From contig JARGNG010000010.1 in assembly GCA_029213265.1 (NCBI GenBank), forward strand, positions 88,977 through 152,976: a stretch of DNA of 64,000 nt. The letters are read 5' to 3'. The position numbers and the translations under genes were made by a program. Of this stretch, positions 48,268-56,692 are shown piece by piece (position 1 is the first letter of the stretch; every line of letters begins with the position of its first letter). This DNA comes from Verrucomicrobiales bacterium. GTDB lineage: Bacteria > Verrucomicrobiota > Verrucomicrobiia > Verrucomicrobiales > DEV007. The notes below the pieces were generated by a model, which saw nothing but the letters and a program-made list of their open reading frames with translations, had not been told where the DNA came from and ran no database searches.

Positions 48268-49869
48268 TTATCGGAGCCGGAGGATTCTTTTCACCTCAGT
48301 GATCGTGTCCGGATCTTCGAGTGCAGCGTGCCCGGAGGGAACAATTTTCTCCGAAACCGCCTCCGGAATATGACTGCTCCAGTACGGCACAATGCCATCA
48401 GTGCTTTCTTCCAACGGCCCCTCTTTGCCCCGGTTGCCGATAATGCTGTGCAATTGCACCGGATATCCCAGCGGCAAATCGGGAAGAATCTGCAAGGTCG
48501 GCTGCTCCGGGGAAAGGGAACCGACACTGTCGAGCTTTCCTTCCCCCAATTCAGCGTAGGCCCCGGTAAAGGCTCCGGGATTGGCCTCGGATATCCTTTG
48601 GTAGAAGGAACGAAACTCATTCGGGGGACTCACCAGGGCCCGTCCAAGGCGGCCCAGGGAATTGTCGGCGAAGTCACTTCCCCGATGAGGAGTGGCAATG
48701 AAAATGACCCGGCGAACGCTCGGTTCCGGCTTCCAGAAGAATGCCTCCTGCAAATCAGCTCGATCTTTCTCATTGAGTTCCAGTGATGCCATGGGACGGG
48801 TAAAGCCCACTTCCCAAAATGCGGATCCTGGATCGCTAATGAGTCCACGCGCGACAATTCCACCCATACTGTGGGTCAGCAAAGTAGCGCGGCGGGAAGC
48901 AGGATCATCCAATCCCGGGTCAAATCCCCGGCGCATCTCCCGATACTGCTGCCGCAACAATCTTCCCGCATAGAGAGGAGGCGCCGAGGTATTGTAGAGA
49001 AAATGCCAAATCTGGTAACGCCGGCGTAGCTCCGGCTCGGAACGGAGCGAGTTGGTCAACTCAGACCAGGCCAGGGGAGAATCGAGCAGGCCATGAATCA
49101 TGATGAGCGGCTCCTTGCGAGGATCGTAGGGTTCCATCAGAAACAGCTTGGGATCACGAGCCGGTGAAGGGGTGAACAAATCCGCAACTTCCGATTTCTT
49201 GAGCTTCCCTGCCCGTTCCAGGAGAGCGCCCAATGCGACCGAATAGTCGGCCGCCATAGGTTTTCGCCTTCCTTCATCGATTGCATCCTCGTGGTACAGG
49301 GCGCAACGGAGTTCGATTTCGACGTGGCGAATTCCGGAGCTCTTTCGTCCCGGATACAAAATGGCCGTGACTTCCCGGGTAATCGCCTCCGGCGGGAAAT
49401 GTCTTTCCACGGGCTCTCTCCCTGTATTTTCACGGAGAGCTCGCAGCGGAGACCCGACGCCCTCTTTCTGGTAATGCTCGATTTTCCTGACCCGGTAGTC
49501 GATTGCCGGGCTCAATTCGTCAAAGTAGGCAGGAGGAAAAATGGCAGGACCCGAGGTGCGGAAACGCACGCGAAACGCGGTAGTCGCATCCGAATCGGAA
49601 TCAGGAGAGACGGCTCCGGAAAGTTCCGAACCAAATTCCTCGCGCCATTTTTCCACGACATGACCGAGAGCATGAGCCGAATCCCCTTCGTTCGGCGTTT
49701 CCAACGACAATTCCAGCAGGGAGTGGAGAGAGCGCTGCTCAAACGGACAATTCGCCTGACCGAGAGCATGGGTTCGATCCAGCCTCGCCGGGACCATGGC
49801 ACAGGACGGAGCCAGGAGAAGCAGCAGGGCTGCAGACAAATTCTGCAAGGTTAGACCAATTTTTCGCAT
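48268..49869 (-). CDS. Lipoprotein alpha/beta hydrolase (lipase-like)
   Basis: 533-residue protein whose start at 49869 gives a lipoprotein signal (lipobox LAPSC, Cys near residue 22). The hydrolase domain is in the second half: HGLLDSPLAWSELTNSLRSE as the oxyanion/lid region, nucleophile elbow THSMGGIVARGL, and later a GHAAL His at the end. It resembles secreted triacylglycerol or ester hydrolases. The upstream frame extension (to 50145) shows no homology and overlaps the divergent sialidase leader, so I discount it. Confidence 0.8.
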   Translation of the reverse strand: MRKIGLTLQNLSAALLLLLAPSCAMVPARLDRTHALGQANCPFEQRSLHSLLELSLETPNEGDSAHALGHVVEKWREEFGSELSGAVSPDSDSDATTAFRVRFRTSGPAIFPPAYFDELSPAIDYRVRKIEHYQKEGVGSPLRALRENTGREPVERHFPPEAITREVTAILYPGRKSSGIRHVEIELRCALYHEDAIDEGRRKPMAADYSVALGALLERAGKLKKSEVADLFTPSPARDPKLFLMEPYDPRKEPLIMIHGLLDSPLAWSELTNSLRSEPELRRRYQIWHFLYNTSAPPLYAGRLLRQQYREMRRGFDPGLDDPASRRATLLTHSMGGIVARGLISDPGSAFWEVGFTRPMASLELNEKDRADLQEAFFWKPEPSVRRVIFIATPHRGSDFADNSLGRLGRALVSPPNEFRSFYQRISEANPGAFTGAYAELGEGKLDSVGSLSPEQPTLQILPDLPLGYPVQLHSIIGNRGKEGPLEESTDGIVPYWSSHIPEAVSEKIVPSGHAALEDPDTITEVKRILRLR

Positions 49870-50102
49870 CAGAAATGGAGACAAGGTGGCATGCGAATCA
49901 AAGCTTGGGAATTCTTTTCGGCCCGAAGCAAGTCGCGGAACCAATACGGAATTCCGCAGAAAAGGGCCTTCCTGAATTTCGGCCAATTCTGGTATCAAGA
50001 TACGATTGGAACGGCGCACCGTAGATAACCTTCCGCATGGAAGTTTCGAATCCACCGGCAAAACGGAACTTCCCAATCCATTTTGAACAGACCCAAAAAA
50101 GT

Positions 50103-52439
50103 ATGAAGCGACTCTTTCTCCTCCTCTTCCTTCCCGGGTTAGCACCGTTGTTTTCCCTCTGCGAGGATGCGGAAACCGAAACCGTTCCGAAATCGATTCA
50201 GCACATCGTTGCCGTGAAAGGCGTCTGTGCCTGGCCCAATATGACTTTGATGGAGGACGGCACGATCATCGCTGTTCTCCACAATCAGGCTTCCCACGGC
50301 CAGACCGAAGGGGATATCGAATGTTGGGCGAGCCCGGATGGGATCAACTGGAAAAAGCGCAGCACCATCACCCGGCATGATCCTGACACGGTCAGAATGA
50401 ATCATGCGGCAGGCCTGACGAAAGACGGGGATCTAATCGTCCTTTGCTCCGGTTGGACCAATCAGAAACATCTCGACCGACCGAAGCAGGCTGCCTTTCG
50501 CGATGATATTCTGCGCCCCTGGATTTTGCGTTCGAAAGACGGGGGGAAATCCTGGAGCAGGGAAACTGCATTTCCCGGAAGCGAAGACGGCTGGAGCGAA
50601 CTGATTCCCTTTGGCGACATCTGGCCGGACGAAGACGGCCATCTCCATGTCTCCTGCTATCAGGGGGAGTTTACTGATCCTGCCAAATCAACCAAAACGA
50701 AATCCTGGCGTTCCTGGCATCTCAAGAGCGAAGACGATGGAACAACCTGGAAAAAAACGGCCGTGATTGGCCCCACTCACAACGAAACGACCCTTCTACC
50801 GCTGGGCGAAGGAAGATGGCTCGCTGCGGCGCGGACCCGGCAGGTCGACATTCTGCGCAGCGACGACAACGGGGAATCGTGGATTTCGTTTGGCGAAGCG
50901 ACCGGTCGCAATGAGATCAACGGTCATCTTCTGAACCTGGCCGACGGTCGAATCCTGCACAGCTACGGAGTCAGGGTCGACGGACGGCGCGGTGTGTGTG
51001 CGAGAATTTCGATCGACGAAGGTCAAACCTGGGGAGCCGCCATTCGATTGGCGGAAACCGCTGACGGCGGCGATTGCGGGTATCCTTCGAGCGTTCAACG
51101 CGAAGACGGAAGCATCGTCACGGCCTGGTATTCCAACCAGTCTCCGCAACACGACGGATACCACATGGGCGTCACGGTCTGGAGTCTCCCGCAACCGATC
51201 GTCTCCGTGAGCCGAGAAATCTATCTTCCCAACACCGAGACGGGACTAGCGCCCTGGGTCTACGCCTTCCCCGGAAAACCCGGCTATCGCGAAGAAATCC
51301 ACACAGTTTGGTCTCACGAGAACCAGGTCAAAGGATACGGGGATGCCCCTTCCGAACCTTACCGCCGCTTTTCTTTCGACGACGGGAAAACCTGGTCCGG
51401 GCTGGAAAAACTACCGCCCTTCATGAACTTCCTTCCCGATGTTTCCATTCTCGATTGGAAATTCTGCGGCCTCTACGACCCGACATCAGATCGACTTGTC
51501 TCCCTGTCGATTCACCACGTCCGGGACATGAGAGATGGTCCTCCGCGGGCGATTTACAATCACGGCTTGATCCGCCTTTCCGAAGACGATGGAAAAACCT
51601 GGAGCAGTCCGCAAGTGCTCCAGTACGAGGACGGAGCGGATCTCGATCCGGAGAATGTGCTGGCCCGCGAATACCTGGAAAACAACACCGCCTACCCGGG
51701 ACAGTCAATTTTGCGCCACAGCAACGGCACCCTCATCATTCCGGTCACCAATTCAAAAATCCCCGCAGATGTCGAGGACACCCAACCCGGGCCGGCTCGC
51801 TGGCCCTCCGACGGGACGATCGGAAGCCTCTGCCTTGTCGGAAAATGGAATGCGGAAAAGAAGATCTATGAATGGGAAGGAGGAAAACCGGTTTGGATTA
51901 CGAGAGATCTCGCCGTCAACGGCCTCCTCGAAGCCGATATCGCCGAACTACCCGACGGGCGCGTATTCATCGTCTGGCGCGTGACCCGCCCCAAAGGAAC
52001 CTCAGCCTACAAGTGGTGCAGCGTCTCAGAAGATGGAGGTTTGACCTTCAGCGAACCCCGTGTCTTCACCTACAGCGACGGTTCTCACTTTTTCTCCAAC
52101 AGCACATTTCACCGCCTCTTTCGAAGCAGCAAAACCTCCAGGTTGTATTGGATTGGAAATATTCTTGCCCACGATCCACCCACTGCCGGCCATCCCCGGT
52201 ATCCTCTTGTGATTGCGGAGGTCGATGAAGACACTCTCGGTATCATCAAAGAGACCGTTACTCAAATCGATACCCGTCGGCCCGGGGAAGGAAAGCAAAT
52301 GCAGCTCTCCAATTTCTGGTGTTTGGAACAGGAAGAGACCGGGGACCTGGAAATTTTCCTGACCCGCCTCTACGAAGACCCCGACGATCTCTTCACGGCC
52401 AGTGCCTATCGCTACGTCCTCCGGTTCCACGAAAGCTGA
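50103..52439 (+). CDS. BNR-repeat (sialidase-fold) secreted enzyme
   Basis: 778-residue protein with signal peptide (MKRLFLLLFLPGLAPLFSLC) and a six-bladed beta-propeller-like fold: Asp-box motifs SKDGGKSW, SDDNGESW, SIDEGQTW, SFDDGKTW and SEDDGKTW, plus the degenerate SEDGGLTF. This is the exo-sialidase/BNR-fold superfamily, whose members include sialidases but also lyases and hydrolases on other sugars; the catalytic residues cannot be placed safely by eye. Probably periplasmic or exported. It is 7 bp before the HpcH/HpaI aldolase gene, so it most likely starts a catabolic operon. Confidence 0.85.
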   Translation: MKRLFLLLFLPGLAPLFSLCEDAETETVPKSIQHIVAVKGVCAWPNMTLMEDGTIIAVLHNQASHGQTEGDIECWASPDGINWKKRSTITRHDPDTVRMNHAAGLTKDGDLIVLCSGWTNQKHLDRPKQAAFRDDILRPWILRSKDGGKSWSRETAFPGSEDGWSELIPFGDIWPDEDGHLHVSCYQGEFTDPAKSTKTKSWRSWHLKSEDDGTTWKKTAVIGPTHNETTLLPLGEGRWLAAARTRQVDILRSDDNGESWISFGEATGRNEINGHLLNLADGRILHSYGVRVDGRRGVCARISIDEGQTWGAAIRLAETADGGDCGYPSSVQREDGSIVTAWYSNQSPQHDGYHMGVTVWSLPQPIVSVSREIYLPNTETGLAPWVYAFPGKPGYREEIHTVWSHENQVKGYGDAPSEPYRRFSFDDGKTWSGLEKLPPFMNFLPDVSILDWKFCGLYDPTSDRLVSLSIHHVRDMRDGPPRAIYNHGLIRLSEDDGKTWSSPQVLQYEDGADLDPENVLAREYLENNTAYPGQSILRHSNGTLIIPVTNSKIPADVEDTQPGPARWPSDGTIGSLCLVGKWNAEKKIYEWEGGKPVWITRDLAVNGLLEADIAELPDGRVFIVWRVTRPKGTSAYKWCSVSEDGGLTFSEPRVFTYSDGSHFFSNSTFHRLFRSSKTSRLYWIGNILAHDPPTAGHPRYPLVIAEVDEDTLGIIKETVTQIDTRRPGEGKQMQLSNFWCLEQEETGDLEIFLTRLYEDPDDLFTASAYRYVLRFHES

Positions 52440-52446
52440 ATTCCCC

Positions 52447-53241
52447 ATGCTCACGCCTGCCACTCTCCTTCGGGAAAAACTTACCACCGACAAACCCGTC
52501 GTCGGAATCATGGCGACGGATCTTCTCTCCCCCGTGCTGGTCGAAATCGCGCAGCGGAGCGGGCTGGAATACCTCATCGTCGATCGCGAACATGGGTGCT
52601 TTTCTGACGAAGCGGTAGCCCACGTCTGCCAAACCGGCCGCCTCGCTGACTTTCCTGTTCTCGTACGAACCGTGTCGACCGAAACCTCTATCATTCGGAG
52701 AATCGTCGATCTGGGACCCTGCGGAATTTTGCTCCCCAACGTGGAAACCACGGCAGAGCTGGATGAGGCCCGCGATGCCCTTTTCATGCCTCCACGAGGT
52801 CGGCGTCGCCCGGGAGGGGCCGGGAATTTCTGGATGATAGACTTTCACTACGAGACCTGGAGGGATGACTTTGAGGACTCCTTCATCGTGATTCCACAAA
52901 TTGAATCACAGGCTGGAATCGCAAACGTGGACGCCATTGCCAGCCATCCTCTTGTCACCGCGCTCGGCGTCGGCCCCTACGATCTTTCCGCCGATCTCGG
53001 CTGCTGCTGGAATCCTGAAAACCCGGAGTTCCAGGCCTCTCTCAAAACGATTCGAAGCGCCGCCGACAAAGCCGGGAAGAAGGTCTGGATCGGAGCGGAC
53101 GCAGAAGCCAAATTCCGGGAAGGCTACACGTTTCTCTGGGTGGGGACCTTTACTTCGGTGCTCAGTGGCACGCTTTCCACTATGATCAGAAATCTGGAAA
53201 ATTCCGGGCAACCGAAGTCGAACGATCTGCCGCCTGCCTGA
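52447..53241 (+). CDS. HpcH/HpaI-type class II aldolase
   Basis: 264-residue metal-dependent aldolase with TIM barrel. The base motif DREHG (YLIVDREHGCF near residue 40) and the metal ligands Glu in IPQIESQAGI and Asp in GVGPYDLSADLG are present. Such enzymes cleave 2-keto-3-deoxy sugar acids or related hydroxy-keto acids into pyruvate and an aldehyde. Seven bp after the sialidase-fold gene. Three bp before the convergent RraA-like gene. Confidence 0.9.
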   Translation: MLTPATLLREKLTTDKPVVGIMATDLLSPVLVEIAQRSGLEYLIVDREHGCFSDEAVAHVCQTGRLADFPVLVRTVSTETSIIRRIVDLGPCGILLPNVETTAELDEARDALFMPPRGRRRPGGAGNFWMIDFHYETWRDDFEDSFIVIPQIESQAGIANVDAIASHPLVTALGVGPYDLSADLGCCWNPENPEFQASLKTIRSAADKAGKKVWIGADAEAKFREGYTFLWVGTFTSVLSGTLSTMIRNLENSGQPKSNDLPPA

Positions 53242-53244
53242 TCG

Positions 53245-53889
53245 TTAGAGGATCCCGTGCTTTCGAAATACTTCGGCAACGGGAACCCCGGCAGCGAGTT
53301 CTTCCCGAACCGTGTTTTCTCCCGCCACTTTTTCGAGGGCCCTTGCAATCGCTTCGTCGGCAACTTCCTGCGGAATCGCCACCACTCCGTCGTGATCCCC
53401 CAGAATCAGATCTCCGTTTCTCATCTTCACTCCGTCGATTTCAATCGGTTCCCCGATGCTGACAACGTCAATGCGCCCGAGACTATCAGCCGGTGTCACT
53501 CCGATCCCGAACACCGGAAAGTCCATCTGCTCCAGCGCCCAGATATCCCGAGTGCAGGTACTCATGACAATCCCCCGGACGCCCTTCGCCATGCAGGCTG
53601 TACTGAGAAGTTCCCCCCAGAAGGAACACTCGTAGTTGTGGCCCGCATCGACGACGAGAACATCGCCTTCTTTCATGGTGTCAATGACCTCCATTTCGAG
53701 TTTGTAGGGTTCTGCAGGAACTTCGTCGACCGCAACTGCCTTCGCTGTGTAAATCCGTCCGGTGACTCTTCGCACTGGAGTTAACGCACCGACACGGGAA
53801 CTGAGGCTTTGGGCACGATAGCCCATTTGGTCGAGAACATCCCCGACCACGGAACTGTAGAGTTTTTCAAGCGATTCAATTTGGTTCAT
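53245..53889 (-). CDS. RraA-like / class II HMG-type aldolase
   Basis: 214-residue protein of the RraA/4-hydroxy-4-methyl-2-oxoglutarate aldolase family. Blocks: VVGDVLDQMGYRAQSL, GELLSTACMAKGVRGIVMSTCTRDIWAL (with the R-D that binds substrate and metal in aldolase members), and NGDLILGDHDGVVAIPQEVA. The presence of the RD pair and the gene's place in a catabolic cluster favour an aldolase or decarboxylase role over RNase-E inhibition, but this is inference. It runs with the amidohydrolase gene (10 bp gap). Confidence 0.87.
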   Translation of the reverse strand: MNQIESLEKLYSSVVGDVLDQMGYRAQSLSSRVGALTPVRRVTGRIYTAKAVAVDEVPAEPYKLEMEVIDTMKEGDVLVVDAGHNYECSFWGELLSTACMAKGVRGIVMSTCTRDIWALEQMDFPVFGIGVTPADSLGRIDVVSIGEPIEIDGVKMRNGDLILGDHDGVVAIPQEVADEAIARALEKVAGENTVREELAAGVPVAEVFRKHGIL

Positions 53890-53899
53890 AAGGTTTTTG

Positions 53900-54751
53900 T
53901 CAGGGAAGTTTCAGTCCAAGAAGATCAAAGGTGTTCCGATGAAACATCGCCTCGATCTCGTCCACATCGAGCCGGGGAAGCGCCGTGCCTTCGAGCATAT
54001 CGTTGAGTGCCCGGATCCCATCGACCGAAGCGTCGACCGTGGTGAAAGGGAAATCAGTTCCGAAGAGCAATTTATTCCAAACTCCGTATTCCTGCACCAG
54101 CATGAGGCTCTGGTAGAGTTGAAACGGACGATAGTGAAGCGCACTCACATCGGCATACACATTGGGATGTTTCCGAATCGTAACAACGCATTCGCCTTCA
54201 TACGGATGCCCGAGATGGGCGAGAATAAATTTCACATTCGGGTACTTCACCGCAACCGGCTCGATCGTCCGGGGAAGGGTGCACTCCAGAGGTGCCTGCG
54301 CAATGAAAGTTGTCCCCATATGCATCAAGATTGGAAGTCCTTTCTCCTCGGCGTATTTCCAAAGGGGCGTGAGGAGGTCGTCGTCGACCCGGAATCCCGC
54401 ATACATCGGGAGCAGTTTAACGCCCTGCAAGCCCAGTTCTTCATGGCCGAACCGAAGCTCCTCCTCCCATCCGGGTTGTGTCGGATCCACCGAGAGAAAC
54501 CCGAGCAGTCGACCCGGATCCTGCGCCACGTAGTTCGCGACATCGGCATCATCGACCCAGATCCCGGCGAGTTTTGCCTTCCCCCCGAAAACCACCGCCA
54601 CGGTATCATCCGGGGCATTGTTACGGTAGGCCTCGTAGCTGACCGAAAGATCGACCGTCATCCCGGCCCGGGCTCCGCCCGCCTGACAAATAAAGTCTTC
54701 GGTAAAGTCGCCGGGGAAATTCCAAAAGTGACTGTGGACATCAATGATCAT
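53900..54751 (-). CDS. Amidohydrolase 2 family protein
   Basis: 283-residue metal-dependent hydrolase of the amidohydrolase/ACMSD-like TIM-barrel family. Metal-site motifs are DVHSHFW, LMHMGT, ILAHLGHPYEGE and LLFGTDFPFTTVD (catalytic Asp). Members hydrolyse or decarboxylate cyclic or lactone substrates; a lactonase role on a sugar-acid lactone would fit the neighbours but is not shown. The ATG at 54751 gives the family start (MIIDVHSHFW). Confidence 0.88.
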   Translation of the reverse strand: MIIDVHSHFWNFPGDFTEDFICQAGGARAGMTVDLSVSYEAYRNNAPDDTVAVVFGGKAKLAGIWVDDADVANYVAQDPGRLLGFLSVDPTQPGWEEELRFGHEELGLQGVKLLPMYAGFRVDDDLLTPLWKYAEEKGLPILMHMGTTFIAQAPLECTLPRTIEPVAVKYPNVKFILAHLGHPYEGECVVTIRKHPNVYADVSALHYRPFQLYQSLMLVQEYGVWNKLLFGTDFPFTTVDASVDGIRALNDMLEGTALPRLDVDEIEAMFHRNTFDLLGLKLP

Positions 54752-54873
54752 GGAGAGTGAGACCTCGCAAAGCTTGTCCGGATCGGAGGGCACTTCCAAG
54801 GAATTTATTTCCGCGGTTCCGGATTCATGAAAAGATCAACGCGCTGTTATAATGATGCATTATCAGAGACAAA

Positions 54874-55884
54874 ATGAAGATCCAGCACACCGTTCTGATC
54901 ATTGGCACCGGCTCGATCGGAGAGCGACATTTGCGCTGCCTGCAATCTACCGGCCGCTGTCGAATCGCTTTCTGCGAACCGCTCGACGAACGACGAAAGG
55001 ACGTCGCGACACGGTACGGGATTGGAGAAGAACTGACCTTCGTATCTCTCGATGAAGCGCTTGCCTCGGATACCCCATTCGAGGCCGCCGTCGTCGCTTC
55101 ACCAGCCCCTTTCCATATCCCGATGGGAATGCAACTCGCCGGACGCGGGATTCATATTCTCATGGAAAAACCACTCAGCTTGTCTCTCGAGGGAGTGGAG
55201 GAATTTCAAAATTTGATTCGGGAAAAGGAACTTGTTGCCGCAGTCGGATACACCCATCGGGCCCATCCCGCCATTTCCGATTTGAAGAAACAACTCGACT
55301 CCGGCGCCTTCGGGAAAGCGCTCGAACTGCGCGTCGACGTCGGCCAACACCTGACCACCCTTCGTCCCGCATACGCCGATGTCTATTTCGCCGATCCCAA
55401 AATGGGTGGTGGAGCGATTCAGGATATGATCACTCATTTCTATTCCGTCGGAGACTGGCTTCTCGGACCGATCGACCGGATCGTCACCCACGCCCGCCAC
55501 CTCGCCCTGCCCCGGGTGGAGGTCGAAGACACGGTTCACTCCCTCGCCGACCACAACGGGGTCATGGCCGTTTACGCCCAGAACCTGACACAGAAGCAGA
55601 ACGAAGTGTTTGTCACCGTAATTTGTGAAAATGGAAGCATCCGGGCTGACTACGGCCGGAAGCGCATTTCCACCATCTCGGAGCCAAACGGCGCATGGCA
55701 GCACAAATCCTACGAACTCGATGATATTGACGAAGTCTATGTCACCCAGGACTCCGCCTTTCTCGACGCTGTCGAGGGACACGGCAGCACCTTCTGCACC
55801 CTCGAAGAAGCCGTCCGCACTCTTCGCGTCAACCTGGCTTCGTTACAGAGCGCAGAAACGATGAGCTGGCAAACCATCCCGTAA
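54874..55884 (+). CDS. Gfo/Idh/MocA family dehydrogenase
   Basis: 336-residue NAD(P)-dependent oxidoreductase. The Rossmann start LIIGTGSIGERHLRCL, the EKPLSLSLEGVEEF catalytic-Lys region, and GYTHRAHPAISDLK belong to the Gfo/Idh/MocA family that oxidises or reduces sugars and related polyols. Substrate is unknown. Seven bp upstream of the SDR gene on the same strand, so the two are likely one operon. Confidence 0.92.
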   Translation: MKIQHTVLIIGTGSIGERHLRCLQSTGRCRIAFCEPLDERRKDVATRYGIGEELTFVSLDEALASDTPFEAAVVASPAPFHIPMGMQLAGRGIHILMEKPLSLSLEGVEEFQNLIREKELVAAVGYTHRAHPAISDLKKQLDSGAFGKALELRVDVGQHLTTLRPAYADVYFADPKMGGGAIQDMITHFYSVGDWLLGPIDRIVTHARHLALPRVEVEDTVHSLADHNGVMAVYAQNLTQKQNEVFVTVICENGSIRADYGRKRISTISEPNGAWQHKSYELDDIDEVYVTQDSAFLDAVEGHGSTFCTLEEAVRTLRVNLASLQSAETMSWQTIP

Positions 55885-55891
55885 ATCCATC

Positions 55892-56686
55892 ATGGAAGAA
55901 CCTGACATTCACACACTTTTCAACCTGAACGGGCGCAACGCGCTCATCACCGGAGCGAGCGGCTACCTTGGAAGCTCGATGGCGAGAGCACTCGCCGAAG
56001 CGGGCGCGACCGTGGTAGTAGGAAGCCGTGAGGAAAGTCGGGCCGCAGAAACGGCCGCCGGGCTTCCCACTCCCTCCGGCCAGTCTCACCTCGGAGTGGC
56101 AATCGACAACCGCAACGAAACGGCGATCACATCCGGATTCACGGATGCCGTTTCCCGTGCCGGAAAAATCGACATCCTCATCAACAACGGACACGCCGCT
56201 GATTCCCACGATTGGAGCAATGTAAGTGCGTCAGACTTCGATGCGCAGCTTTCCAACGCCACCGGCTATTTTCTTCTCGCGCGGCATCTTCGCGATCACC
56301 TCGTTGAAAGAAACAGTCCCGGAAACATTCTCATGATTGGATCGATGTACGGAGTGGTCGGATCCTACCCCGATGCCTACGAAGGCATCGCTCCGGCCAG
56401 CCCCGTGCACTACCACACGCTCAAGGGCGGCATCATTCACATGGCCCGCCACCTCGCCGTCTACTGGGCGAAAGATCAAGTCCGGGTAAACTGCCTCAGC
56501 CCCGGCCCCTTTCCGTCTGATAAAGCACCGGAAGAGATGGTGGAACGCCTCATTGAGAAGTCGCCCATGAAACGAATGGGGCTTCCCCACGAACTCAAGG
56601 GAGCCATGCTTCTACTCATCAGCGATGCCGGATCTTACATCACCGGGCAGAATCTTCTCGTCGACGGTGGATGGACTTCGTGGTGA
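55892..56686 (+). CDS. Short-chain dehydrogenase/reductase
   Basis: 264-residue classical SDR. TGASGYLG at the cofactor turn, INNGHAADS where classical SDRs have NNAG, catalytic Ser in MIGSMYGVVG, and Y-H-T-L-K as the YxxxK pair. The C-terminus LLISDAGSYITGQNLLVDGG is typical. It oxidises or reduces an alcohol or ketone with NAD(P). It follows the Gfo/Idh gene by 7 bp and converges with the DUF3472-like gene 6 bp away. Confidence 0.93.
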   Translation: MEEPDIHTLFNLNGRNALITGASGYLGSSMARALAEAGATVVVGSREESRAAETAAGLPTPSGQSHLGVAIDNRNETAITSGFTDAVSRAGKIDILINNGHAADSHDWSNVSASDFDAQLSNATGYFLLARHLRDHLVERNSPGNILMIGSMYGVVGSYPDAYEGIAPASPVHYHTLKGGIIHMARHLAVYWAKDQVRVNCLSPGPFPSDKAPEEMVERLIEKSPMKRMGLPHELKGAMLLLISDAGSYITGQNLLVDGGWTSW

Positions 56687-56692
56687 GAATAG

